Source: Ruminococcus sp. UNK.MGS-30 (lineage in GTDB: Bacteria > Bacillota > Clostridia > Oscillospirales > Ruminococcaceae). Taken from it: DNA of 64,000 nucleotides. The translations under genes and the position numbers were made by a program. Under the pieces are notes generated by a model, which worked only from the letters and a program-made list of their open reading frames with translations, ran no database searches and had not been told where the DNA came from. Location of the stretch: NCBI GenBank assembly GCA_000980705.1, contig LBCK01000001.1, forward strand, positions 496,001-560,000, written 5' to 3'. Positions 52,312 through 59,813 of the stretch are shown here, in pieces. Numbering within the stretch: the stretch's first letter is position 1; the number at the start of each line of letters is the position of its first letter.

Positions 52312-52327
52312 TTCTCCAAGAGATAAT
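52312..52327 (+). other. Attachment site attR (core repeat)
   Basis: This is an exact copy of the 16-bp sequence at the 3' end of rpsI (30646-30661). It marks the right boundary of the element. Confidence 0.85.
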
Positions 52328-52349
52328 ACAGGAATCATATTCCTAATGT

Positions 52350-52405
52350 TAAGTCTGGCACACACACCGATGGCAAAATTGACACCAGCAATTTGTTTGG
52401 TACCA
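52350..52405 (+). pseudogene. Remnant of the EF-hand tail of a third papain-like paralog
   Basis: The translation T-D-G-K-I-D-T-S-N-L-F-G-T-M parallels N-D-G-N-I-D-T-S-D-L-F-D-I-M at the ends of the 43778 and 48302 genes, and the DNA aligns over about 50 bp. No start or extended frame is present. It lies just outside attR, so it is a relic of an earlier insertion or recombination rather than part of the present element. Confidence 0.55.
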
Positions 52406-52461
52406 TGCCCAGAACTCCCCCACATTTCCCCTCACCCACCCCTAAAATTTTCAAAAAAACA

Positions 52462-52490
52462 TGGACAACGCCGTAAAACTGTGCTATAAT
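52462..52490 (+). promoter_or_regulatory. Promoter of metG
   Basis: TGGACA (52462-52467), 17-nt spacer, TATAAT (52485-52490). The leader is only about 40 nt, too short for a T-box. Confidence 0.85.
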
Positions 52491-52535
52491 AAGAGGTAGA
52501 GCCTTCGGGCAAACAAATGTTAAGGAGGACCTTGT

Positions 52536-54488
52536 ATGTCAAAAAAGCCGTATTATATCACGACACCGATCTACTATCCGTCGGGAAATCCCCACATCGG
52601 TCACTGCTACACCACTGTAGCCTGCGATTCTATCGCCCGGTTCAGACGAATGCAGGGCTATGATGTCATTTTCCTCACCGGAACAGATGAACACGGTCTG
52701 AAAATTGAACAGAAAGCGGCGGCAAAGGGTATCACGCCGAAAGAATATGTAGATGAGGTCGTTAAGACCTTCAAAGCACTGTGGGAAAAAATGCACGTCA
52801 GCTATGACCGCTATATCCGCACCACAGACGACTATCATGTAGAAACCGTACAGAAGATCTTCAAGCGCCTGTACGACCTGGGATACATCTATAAGGGCGA
52901 ATATAAGGGCAAGTACTGCACACCGTGCGAAAGCTTCTGGACGGAGTCCCAGCTGGACGAAAACGGCTGCTGTCCGGAATGCCACCGGGAGGTCACCGAG
53001 GCAAAGGAAGAGGCTTACTTCATGAAGATGGCACCCTTTGCAGAGCGCATCGAAAAGCTGCTGCTGGAGACCGACTATCTCCAGCCCAAGACCCGTGCGG
53101 TAGAACTGGTCAACAACTTCATCAAGCCCGGCCTGGAAGACCTGTGCGTTTCCCGTACCTCGTTCACCTGGGGCATCCCGGTCACCTTCGACACCAAGCA
53201 CGTGGTCTACGTGTGGGTAGATGCGCTGTCCAACTATATCAGCGCTCTGGGATATGAGAACAGCGCATACCACGACTTCGACGAATACTGGCCGGCAGAT
53301 GTCCACATGGTTGCCAAGGACATCATGCGTTTCCACGCCATTATCTGGCCGGCAATGCTGATGGCGCTGGATCTGCCGCTGCCGAAGCATCTGGCAGTTC
53401 ACGGCTGGATCACCTTCAACGGACAGAAGATGTCCAAGTCCCTGGGTAACGTGGTTGACCCGTTCCTGCTGGCAGACCGCTACGGCGCAGATGCCATCCG
53501 GTATCACATCCTCCGGGAAATGGCACTGGGCGCAGACAGCTCTTTCTCCAACGAGATCATGATTAACCGCATCAACTCCGACCTGGCGAACGGTCTGGGC
53601 AACCTGGTTTCCCGTACCGTAGCCATGGTGGACAAGTACTTCGGCGGCACGCTGCCGGAAGAGCGTCAGCCGGGCGAGTTCGACGACGAGCTGATTGCCG
53701 CAGCCACCGGACTGAAAGAAAAGCTGGAGGGACTGCTGGATCAGACCCAGCTGAACCGTATGCTGGCGGAGATCTTCCAGGTAGTTTCCCGTGCCAACAA
53801 GTACATCGACGAGACTGCACCGTGGATTCTGGCGAAGGACGAGGCAAACCGCACCCGTCTGGCAACCGTCCTGTACAACCTGCTGGAGACCATCCGCATC
53901 GTCACCGTTCCGCTGAGCGCATTCATGCCGGAGACCATGCCGAAGATCTGGGAGCAGATCGGCGCATCCGAGGCAGATGTGGCATACAGCACCGCAGACC
54001 AGTTCGGCACACTGCCGGCAAATGTGACGGTACACAAGGGCAATATCATTTTTCCGAGAATCGACGTGGAAAAGGAAATCGACGAGCTGAACCGGCTGAT
54101 CCTGGCGGCACAGCCCAAGGAAGAACCGAAAGAACCGGAATTCACGCCCCAGCCGCTGGCAGACGAGATCGGCATCGAAAAATTCGGTGAAGTCGATCTG
54201 CGTGTGGCAAAGGTACTGGAATGCGAAAAGGTGAAGAAGTCCAAGAAACTGTTAAAGCTCCAGCTGGATGACGGCATGGGCGGCAGACAGGTGGTTTCGG
54301 GCATCGCACCGTGGTATAAACCGGAAGACCTCATCGGCAAGAAGATCATGCTGGTAGCAAATCTGAAACCGGCAAAGCTGTGCGGCGTAGAGAGCTGCGG
54401 CATGATCTGTGCGGCAGATATGCCCAACGGCGACGTCAAGGTCATCTTCCCGGATGACAGCCTGCCGGTCGGCGCAAAGATCCGCTGA
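52536..54488 (+). CDS. metG: Methionyl-tRNA synthetase
   Basis: The 650-residue class I enzyme charges tRNA-Met. It shows the HIGH motif in YPSGNPHIGHCYTT, a zinc knuckle with CTPCESF and CCPECH, WVDALSNYISALGY, the KMSKS motif in NGQKMSKSLGN, an anticodon-binding helical domain, and a C-terminal tRNA-binding OB domain (IGIEKFGEVDLRVAKVLECE) of the dimeric type. AAGGAGGA precedes the ATG. It lies immediately right of the mobile element, ends in a strong terminator, and keeps the GC-rich codon use of the chromosome. Confidence 0.98.
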   Translation: MSKKPYYITTPIYYPSGNPHIGHCYTTVACDSIARFRRMQGYDVIFLTGTDEHGLKIEQKAAAKGITPKEYVDEVVKTFKALWEKMHVSYDRYIRTTDDYHVETVQKIFKRLYDLGYIYKGEYKGKYCTPCESFWTESQLDENGCCPECHREVTEAKEEAYFMKMAPFAERIEKLLLETDYLQPKTRAVELVNNFIKPGLEDLCVSRTSFTWGIPVTFDTKHVVYVWVDALSNYISALGYENSAYHDFDEYWPADVHMVAKDIMRFHAIIWPAMLMALDLPLPKHLAVHGWITFNGQKMSKSLGNVVDPFLLADRYGADAIRYHILREMALGADSSFSNEIMINRINSDLANGLGNLVSRTVAMVDKYFGGTLPEERQPGEFDDELIAAATGLKEKLEGLLDQTQLNRMLAEIFQVVSRANKYIDETAPWILAKDEANRTRLATVLYNLLETIRIVTVPLSAFMPETMPKIWEQIGASEADVAYSTADQFGTLPANVTVHKGNIIFPRIDVEKEIDELNRLILAAQPKEEPKEPEFTPQPLADEIGIEKFGEVDLRVAKVLECEKVKKSKKLLKLQLDDGMGGRQVVSGIAPWYKPEDLIGKKIMLVANLKPAKLCGVESCGMICAADMPNGDVKVIFPDDSLPVGAKIR

Positions 54489-54514
54489 GCGAACAGAACA
54501 CGAATAGAAAAAAT

Positions 54515-54560
54515 AAGCTGTACCCCGGAACGAACCATTCTCCGGGGTACAGCTTTTTCT
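54515..54560 (+). terminator. Terminator of metG
   Basis: A perfect 15-bp stem (54515-54529 with 54541-54555) followed by TTTTTC. Confidence 0.9.
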
Positions 54561-54564
54561 GTTG

Positions 54565-54774
54565 GTTATGGTAAAACCATAGGGGCAACGCCCAATATTA
54601 TGGCATGGCGTTCGGGCAGATGTGGGCATCTGCCCCTACTGATGCGCAACAGATGTTGCAGCGAATGTGCCTCCTCTGAAAGAGGTGACTCCCCACGGGG
54701 TGGGGAGATGCCCGCAGGGCAGAGGGAACCGCTCAGTACGAGGGGGACCAGCGTAGCTGGTGGAGGAGTTTTTA
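54565..54774. repeat. Hairpin-rich intergenic repeat region
   Basis: About 210 bp without a gene holds a row of short stems: GGGCAGATG/CATCTGCCC near 54614-54638, CTCCCCA/TGGGGAG near 54690-54707, GCCC/GGGC next to it, and CCAGC/GCTGG near 54751-54763. It resembles the mosaic intergenic repeats of Ruminococcaceae and may also terminate the convergent dockerin gene. Confidence 0.5.
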
Positions 54775-56076
54775 TTATCCCACCAACTTCTGCCGCAGTA
54801 ATGCCAGGTCGAACCCGTTCAAAACGCCGTCACCGTTCATGTCCGACCGCACCACAGCCGCCGGGTCAGAAACCGCTTTCTTCCCCAGCAAACAGCTTTG
54901 CAGTTCGCTGACATCGGCGCTGTTGACAACGCCGTCATTGTTGAAATCGCCCTGTAACTGCGTCCCGGCGCTGAGCTGGAACTGCTTTGTCACCGTCCGC
55001 TCAAAACAAGGATTGTACGCCGTCACTTCTGCCTCATAGCTGCCGCCGGGCAGTGAGACCGGATACCACGTGTTCAGCCCCAGCTCATCTTCGGCGACGA
55101 TTTCCCCGGTCACGCTGTTCCGGATGCAGATGCGGTAACCCTCTGCGCCGTCTGTGATCTTCCAGTGCAGCCGGGTCGGCGTCGTTCCCGAACCGCTCAG
55201 CACCTGGATGTCGAACCGACCTGGCTGAGAATGCTCCTCCACACGGAACGCCACCTTTTCCGAATCGGCATAATTTTCACCGTTGCAGGCAGAGACCTGT
55301 ACCGTATAATCGCCCTCTGTCAGATAATCATAATAGTAGCAGTCCGTGCTCTCCTGCCGCACCAGCTCTTTCCCAGCGCTGTCCCAGAGTACCACTAGAT
55401 AGCGCTGTGCATCTGCGCACTCCGTCCAGTCGATCTTGGTGCGGTACTCGGATGTGCCGGGGTCAACCGTCACGACCGGCGCTTCCGGCACGATCTGGTT
55501 AGGCAGGTCGGCATACATCGGGCAGCCATAGCCGATGATCTGCACCGAGTCCAGCTGCCGCTCACAGCGCTGGACTTGATTGGAAACATTTCCCTCGATG
55601 GTGTACAGGGTACCGTCTGCTGTCCCGGTCACCAGCCCCACATGGCTCAGCGCATCCGCATCCCCGTTTTCGCTGTAGAACGCTACATCTCCGGCACGTG
55701 GTGTATAGCTGCCGCCTTGCGCAGCGCTTTTCTGATAGCGCTTTTGTCCGGCGAAAGCGGCGTAGGCACTCGCCACCGAAACCGCTTTCGGGAAAACATC
55801 CGTGCCGATCTCCGCCTGTTCCGCACACCAGGACAAAAACGTCTGACACCAGGAATAGGTATAACTTCCGTTGACTGCGCCGTACCAATGGTTATACTTT
55901 GCCCCGTCTGCCGGAGCGGTATAGCCCAGCTGGAATTCCGCCGCCGCCAGGATATCCTGAGAAGGGCTGCCTGTATACACAAAGGTATTTTCCGCCGCCG
56001 AAACGGGCAGCCCCGTCCACAGCAGCATCACGGCAGACAGCAGAACCGCCAGCCACCGGCAAAATTTCTGTTTCAT
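54775..56076 (-). CDS. Secreted CHAP-domain protein with dockerin
   Basis: The start at 56076 has AAAGGAG 5 nt upstream; 433 residues. A signal peptide ends at PVSAA. The CHAP-like domain (about 38-185) has Cys77 in YSWCQTFLSWC, His145 in LSHVGLVTG and YTIEGNVSN. Two fibronectin-III-like modules follow (about 195-365). The type I dockerin (about 372-433) has DFNNDGVVNSAD and DMNGDGVLNGFD. CHAP enzymes cut peptidoglycan amide bonds; with a dockerin this one may act on cell walls or proteins trapped in the substrate. It is the last gene of the minus-strand dockerin cluster. Confidence 0.88.
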   Translation of the reverse strand: MKQKFCRWLAVLLSAVMLLWTGLPVSAAENTFVYTGSPSQDILAAAEFQLGYTAPADGAKYNHWYGAVNGSYTYSWCQTFLSWCAEQAEIGTDVFPKAVSVASAYAAFAGQKRYQKSAAQGGSYTPRAGDVAFYSENGDADALSHVGLVTGTADGTLYTIEGNVSNQVQRCERQLDSVQIIGYGCPMYADLPNQIVPEAPVVTVDPGTSEYRTKIDWTECADAQRYLVVLWDSAGKELVRQESTDCYYYDYLTEGDYTVQVSACNGENYADSEKVAFRVEEHSQPGRFDIQVLSGSGTTPTRLHWKITDGAEGYRICIRNSVTGEIVAEDELGLNTWYPVSLPGGSYEAEVTAYNPCFERTVTKQFQLSAGTQLQGDFNNDGVVNSADVSELQSCLLGKKAVSDPAAVVRSDMNGDGVLNGFDLALLRQKLVG

Positions 56077-56172
56077 ACAAACTCCTTTCTCTGTGACGCA
56101 TACGGAAAAGGCGCACCATTTCTGATGCGCCTTTCTCCTATCCGAAAGCGTCTGAACGCCAGGCGCTAAATA

Positions 56173-56400
56173 AGAACCTGTCTTCGCAAGAAATATATGT
56201 GGATTTTCGAGCATAATTTTGTTGCAGACAAGGCAAAAATACACAGGCGGGCTGTCGGTCGCAATCCATCCTAGTGCGACACTCCTTTGTTCTCAAGCAG
56301 AATCCTGCCTCGAACGCAGTCGCCCGGCAAGTATTTTTAACGCAGTATGCAGCAAAATTTGCCGAAAAGACACTTGTATACGCTTGTGAAGACAGGTTCT
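56173..56400. repeat. Long imperfect palindromic element, copy B
   Basis: This 228-bp element has inverted termini AGAACCTGTCTTC-CAAG and alignable arms, with a core at 56257-56331 that differs from the core of copy A (10921-10995) at only 5 of 75 positions. The arms of A and B are unrelated to each other. It lies 4 bp from the stop codon of the BspA-like dockerin gene. Confidence 0.8.
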
Positions 56401-56404
56401 AATG

Positions 56405-58297
56405 TTACTGTTTCGGCGGCAGTTCTGTTTCCAGGTGAACCAGGAAACGCATCAGCGTAGTCACATCGTTCGCCGTAATGTCGCCGTCTCCGTCGCAGTC
56501 CATGGTCTCTCTCTGCGCATCGGATACAGTGACACTGCCGTTAACTGCCTTGCTGAGCAGTACCGCATCGGTCACATCCACTCTGCCGTCCTGGTTGACA
56601 TCGCCCACTGCAACGCTGTGCAGTGCAGAAACACGCTGTGTCTCAGAACGAACGGATTCCGGCAGCTTTGCAAATTCCTGCTGGAAATCGCTGTTCTCGT
56701 CATAGAGTACCGATATCTCCAGACGACCCGGTTCTGTATCCGAAATGGTATTCAGCCGCTGGAACCACATCAGCAGTGCCGTGCTGAAATCCTGATCCTG
56801 ATAAGTACTTCCAATGGTAACACTGCTGTCTATCACGACCTTGGTGAAAGGATACATCTCAATATCCTTATACTCCACAAATCCCGGTCCGGAAATTGTC
56901 AGCGTGCTGGATTCATAATCAAAGCGCCACGAACCGCCCAGCGCCGATGTGCCTTCTACCGGATATACCGGGTTATCTGTGACACCGCTGCAGCTGAGAC
57001 GAATGGATTTCTGGCTGGCATTTCTATAGTAGAACGCCGTGCCGTACTTGGTCTCATACAGGAAGTTCGGGGAAAGATGCTCCCAGCTCTCCACGCTGTC
57101 CGGAATTTCAATTGTCCGATCCTGCCATGCGCAGCCGCTGTCCGAATTATAATAGAACATATCGTCAGTAAACGAGCCGATATCGGTGATACCCTCGCCC
57201 ACTACGATGTGGTTGATGCTCACATTGCAGTCGTTCCACGCCGGATTCTCAAACTTTGCGTTGGGTCCGTCATAGGTGCGGATGGTGCCGGTGCCGGAGA
57301 AAGTCAGCGTATTGGTGTTCGGGTCTAAGCTCCAGGTGATCTCACTGCCCTCTGCGCCGCACGCCCCGGTATATGCGATATCCGCATCCAGGAATGCCAC
57401 GACCTCTTCCAGTCCGCTTCTTACTTCCTCTTCCGTACTGCCCTTGGAGACCCGATATGCCACCAGATCTTCATAAGCCTTTCCAGCCTCGCTGTCCGGA
57501 TAGATGGACAGGAACGGACCGTTTCCGGTCTCTGCATCTGAGATCAGCGCACGGAAAAACAGATTCAGCCCGCTGACATCCGAATTCCAGTCCGGCAGCT
57601 TGACCTCTTTCCCGATCACAATTCTCTTTACCGGGCGATCCCAGCCGAAATAAGTGGTAAACTCTTTCTCTGTGATGCCGCCGTCACCGCTGACGGTCAG
57701 CGTTTCCGATTTTTCGTCATAGTTCCAGGATGCGCCGTCCGAATATGTACCGGAAGTCGGGACCTTGTCCGGCTCACCGGTGGAAATGTCCACAAAACGA
57801 TTGGTCTCATAGACCTGCTCATAGAACCAGGAACCCTTTGTGCCGTAAAACGTCACACTTCTCTCCTGGAGCGCCGGGTTCAGATCCATCTTGGTCACCG
57901 TACTGCTGACCTGTAATGTTCTGGGTTCTGTTGTGCCGTAAATGCAGGTGTCCAGAAAGCCCTCGCCCACTTCGGTGATGCCATCTCCGATCACGATATG
58001 CTTTGCCGCATAATCATTGACCACCTGCCAGCCCGGCGTCTTTATCATAACACCAGCCTTGACGTATGCCTCCACGCTGCCTGTTCCCATAATCGTCAGC
58101 GTTTCGCTGGATTTGTCGTAAGTCCATGTGGCGTCCTCACCGCAGCTGCCGGTAAACACCGTCTTATCCGCTGTGCTGTCCGTCTCCGAGACCACAGTAC
58201 CGGTCTCTTCAGCTGCCGCCGTGACCGCCGAGCCTGTCCCCAGCACTGCAAACGCCGCAAGTGCCGCAACAACTCTCATCCATTCTTTTCTTCTCAT
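56405..58297 (-). CDS. Secreted BspA-like repeat protein with dockerin
   Basis: The start at 58297 follows AAGGAGGA; 630 residues. After the signal peptide there are four modules of the form W-x-(Y/L)-D-x-x-(S/N)-x-T-L-T-(I/V)-S-G-x-G with a hydrophobic I-V-I-G-x-x-(I/V)-x-x-(I/V)-G tail: ATWTYDKSSETLTIMGTG, ASWNYDEKSETLTVSGDG, ITWSLDPNTNTLTFSGTG and GSWRFDYESSTLTISGPG. This is the start module of BspA-type leucine-rich repeat proteins, here used alone. A type I dockerin ends it (DVNQDGRVDVTD, DCDGDGDITAND). No enzyme motif is seen; binding to glycans or proteins is likely. Confidence 0.8.
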   Translation of the reverse strand: MRRKEWMRVVAALAAFAVLGTGSAVTAAAEETGTVVSETDSTADKTVFTGSCGEDATWTYDKSSETLTIMGTGSVEAYVKAGVMIKTPGWQVVNDYAAKHIVIGDGITEVGEGFLDTCIYGTTEPRTLQVSSTVTKMDLNPALQERSVTFYGTKGSWFYEQVYETNRFVDISTGEPDKVPTSGTYSDGASWNYDEKSETLTVSGDGGITEKEFTTYFGWDRPVKRIVIGKEVKLPDWNSDVSGLNLFFRALISDAETGNGPFLSIYPDSEAGKAYEDLVAYRVSKGSTEEEVRSGLEEVVAFLDADIAYTGACGAEGSEITWSLDPNTNTLTFSGTGTIRTYDGPNAKFENPAWNDCNVSINHIVVGEGITDIGSFTDDMFYYNSDSGCAWQDRTIEIPDSVESWEHLSPNFLYETKYGTAFYYRNASQKSIRLSCSGVTDNPVYPVEGTSALGGSWRFDYESSTLTISGPGFVEYKDIEMYPFTKVVIDSSVTIGSTYQDQDFSTALLMWFQRLNTISDTEPGRLEISVLYDENSDFQQEFAKLPESVRSETQRVSALHSVAVGDVNQDGRVDVTDAVLLSKAVNGSVTVSDAQRETMDCDGDGDITANDVTTLMRFLVHLETELPPKQ

Positions 58298-58373
58298 AAA
58301 AAATTCCTCCTTCTGCACAAAATTTCCCAAATTTATGTGTGCGTCATTGCGGAAAAATATTTCCATATCTTTA

Positions 58374-58401
58374 GTATACTACAAACATTTCATAAAGTCA
58401 A
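58374..58401 (-). promoter_or_regulatory. Promoter of the BspA-like dockerin gene
   Basis: TTGACT (58396-58401) and TATACT (58374-58379) on the minus strand with a 16-nt spacer. Confidence 0.75.
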
Positions 58402-58481
58402 CTGTTTTTTGCAGAATTTCGGTCTTTTTGTTAGTAGAGATCGATGCCGCATCGGCCCACTGCCCTGCAATACAAATTGGA

Positions 58482-59798
58482 TCATCCCACCAACTTCTGC
58501 CGCAGCAATGCCAGGTCAAACCCGTTGACCACGCCGTCTGCGTTGCAGTCAGCGACCTGCCATTGCCCCTGCGTCAGCGTGTCCGCTCCCAGGAGATACC
58601 GCTGGAGGAGTACAGCGTCGGTGACGGTGAGGACACCATCACCGTCCAGGTCACCGGGCAGTGCCGCCGCAACATAAAACGTCACCACATTGCTCATTGC
58701 CACATCATCCCCGAAACAAGCGTCCACATATGCCTGGTACGTTCCCTCCGGCAAAACGGCAGAACACGGCGAAGATGCGCCCCATTCTATCCAGTACGCA
58801 TCGCCTTCCCAGATCTTGTCTTTCCACACCTTAACGTCATACCTGGTGGCATCGTCTGCGGTGTTCCAGAGAAAAGCCGTTCCCGTCAGCGAATTTCCTG
58901 CCTGCACTTCCAGCCGGCAGCCCTTTTTCACCGTAAATTCCACTACATTGCTCATCTGCACATCGTCCCCGAAGCAAGCGTCCACATACGCCTGGTACGT
59001 ACCCTCCGGCAGAACGGTGGAACAAGGCGAAGATGCGCCCCATGCTACCCAGTACGCATCGCCGTCCCAGACCTGGTTTTTCCACACTTTCAAATCATAC
59101 CTTGTAACGCCGTCCAGGGCATTCCAGGAAAAAACCGTTTCCGTAGAGGAGTTTCCCGGCGTCACGCCAAGCGACGGCGCAGGATGCACACTCTTATAAT
59201 TCGGCACGCCGTACCCGATGATATAGCCATCCGACAGTCCGATGGCTCTCGTAGTGACCATATCCGAGCAGTTGCCCTCTATGGCGTAGACCGTGCTGCC
59301 GTTGCAGCCGGAGACGATTCCCACATGAGACGGCGAAGAGCCGGAACCATAATAGATAATGTCTCCTGCCTGCGGCACATAGCTGCCGCCGTTCGCCGCA
59401 CTCTGCTGATATGTCCCCTGTCTCACGAAAAACGATCTTCCCGTGCCTGTCCCTGCGGTTCTGGGAATCACATCCGTACCGATGCCGGCTTGATTGGCGC
59501 ACCAGGACACAAAGGTATGACACCAGGGATATCCATAGCCGTCCGAGCCGTAGCCGCTGATCCGCCCGTTCCACACGTTGTATTTCGTGTAGTTGTTATT
59601 CCCCTTAACTGTCCCTTCCAGACTGCCCTCCAGATAGCCGATCTGCGTCTTTGCAACCTCCACAATGTCAACTCGTGGATTTCCGCTGTTTCTATGAGTG
59701 TTCTCATACGCCGCACTGACCGGCAGCCCCGAACACAGCCCCATGCAGAGCAGCATCACCGTAAAAACCGCCGTCCAGCGGGAAAGTTTCTTTTTCAT
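58482..59798 (-). CDS. Secreted CHAP-domain dockerin protein with two tandem Fn3-like modules
   Basis: The start at 59798 has AAAGGAG 10 nt upstream; 438 residues. The CHAP domain (about 38-200) has Cys93 in YPWCHTFVSWC, His158 in SPSHVGIVSG and YAIEGNCSD. Two near-identical modules of about 90 residues follow, each with (V/A)TRYD(L/V)KVWK, GDAYW, EWGASSPCS or AWGASSPCS, and VLPEGTYQAYVDACFGDD. The dockerin has DLDGDGVLTVTD and DCNADGVVNGFD. The first 200 residues are nearly identical to the upstream gene at 59814-61502, 15 bp away, so this is a tandem duplication whose C-terminal modules were exchanged. Confidence 0.88.
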   Translation of the reverse strand: MKKKLSRWTAVFTVMLLCMGLCSGLPVSAAYENTHRNSGNPRVDIVEVAKTQIGYLEGSLEGTVKGNNNYTKYNVWNGRISGYGSDGYGYPWCHTFVSWCANQAGIGTDVIPRTAGTGTGRSFFVRQGTYQQSAANGGSYVPQAGDIIYYGSGSSPSHVGIVSGCNGSTVYAIEGNCSDMVTTRAIGLSDGYIIGYGVPNYKSVHPAPSLGVTPGNSSTETVFSWNALDGVTRYDLKVWKNQVWDGDAYWVAWGASSPCSTVLPEGTYQAYVDACFGDDVQMSNVVEFTVKKGCRLEVQAGNSLTGTAFLWNTADDATRYDVKVWKDKIWEGDAYWIEWGASSPCSAVLPEGTYQAYVDACFGDDVAMSNVVTFYVAAALPGDLDGDGVLTVTDAVLLQRYLLGADTLTQGQWQVADCNADGVVNGFDLALLRQKLVG

Positions 59799-59813
59799 CG
59801 GCACCTACTCCTT

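Larger units (their letters stand above)
30646..52327. mobile_element. Integrated mobilizable element (IME-like), about 21.7 kb, in the 3' end of rpsI
   Basis: The element is bounded by TTCTCCAAGAGATAAT at 30646-30661 and 52312-52327. Arm-type TAACTAAC repeats lie inside both ends. It carries a tyrosine integrase and excisionase at the left end, an SF2 helicase and D5-type primase/helicase (autonomous replication functions), a serine recombinase, a MobC-like protein and a small relaxase, but no conjugation channel genes. It is therefore mobilizable rather than self-transmissible. Cargo includes an amidoligase/amidotransferase pair, a Fic protein, an Agr-type two-component system and secreted proteins. 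Composition is lower in GC than the flanking rpsI and metG. rpsI 3' ends are known integration sites of streptococcal ICEs. Confidence 0.85.

Noticed and set aside
52441-52535. A T-box riboswitch before metG
   Set aside because: The promoter is only about 45 bp from the start codon, leaving no room for a T-box.
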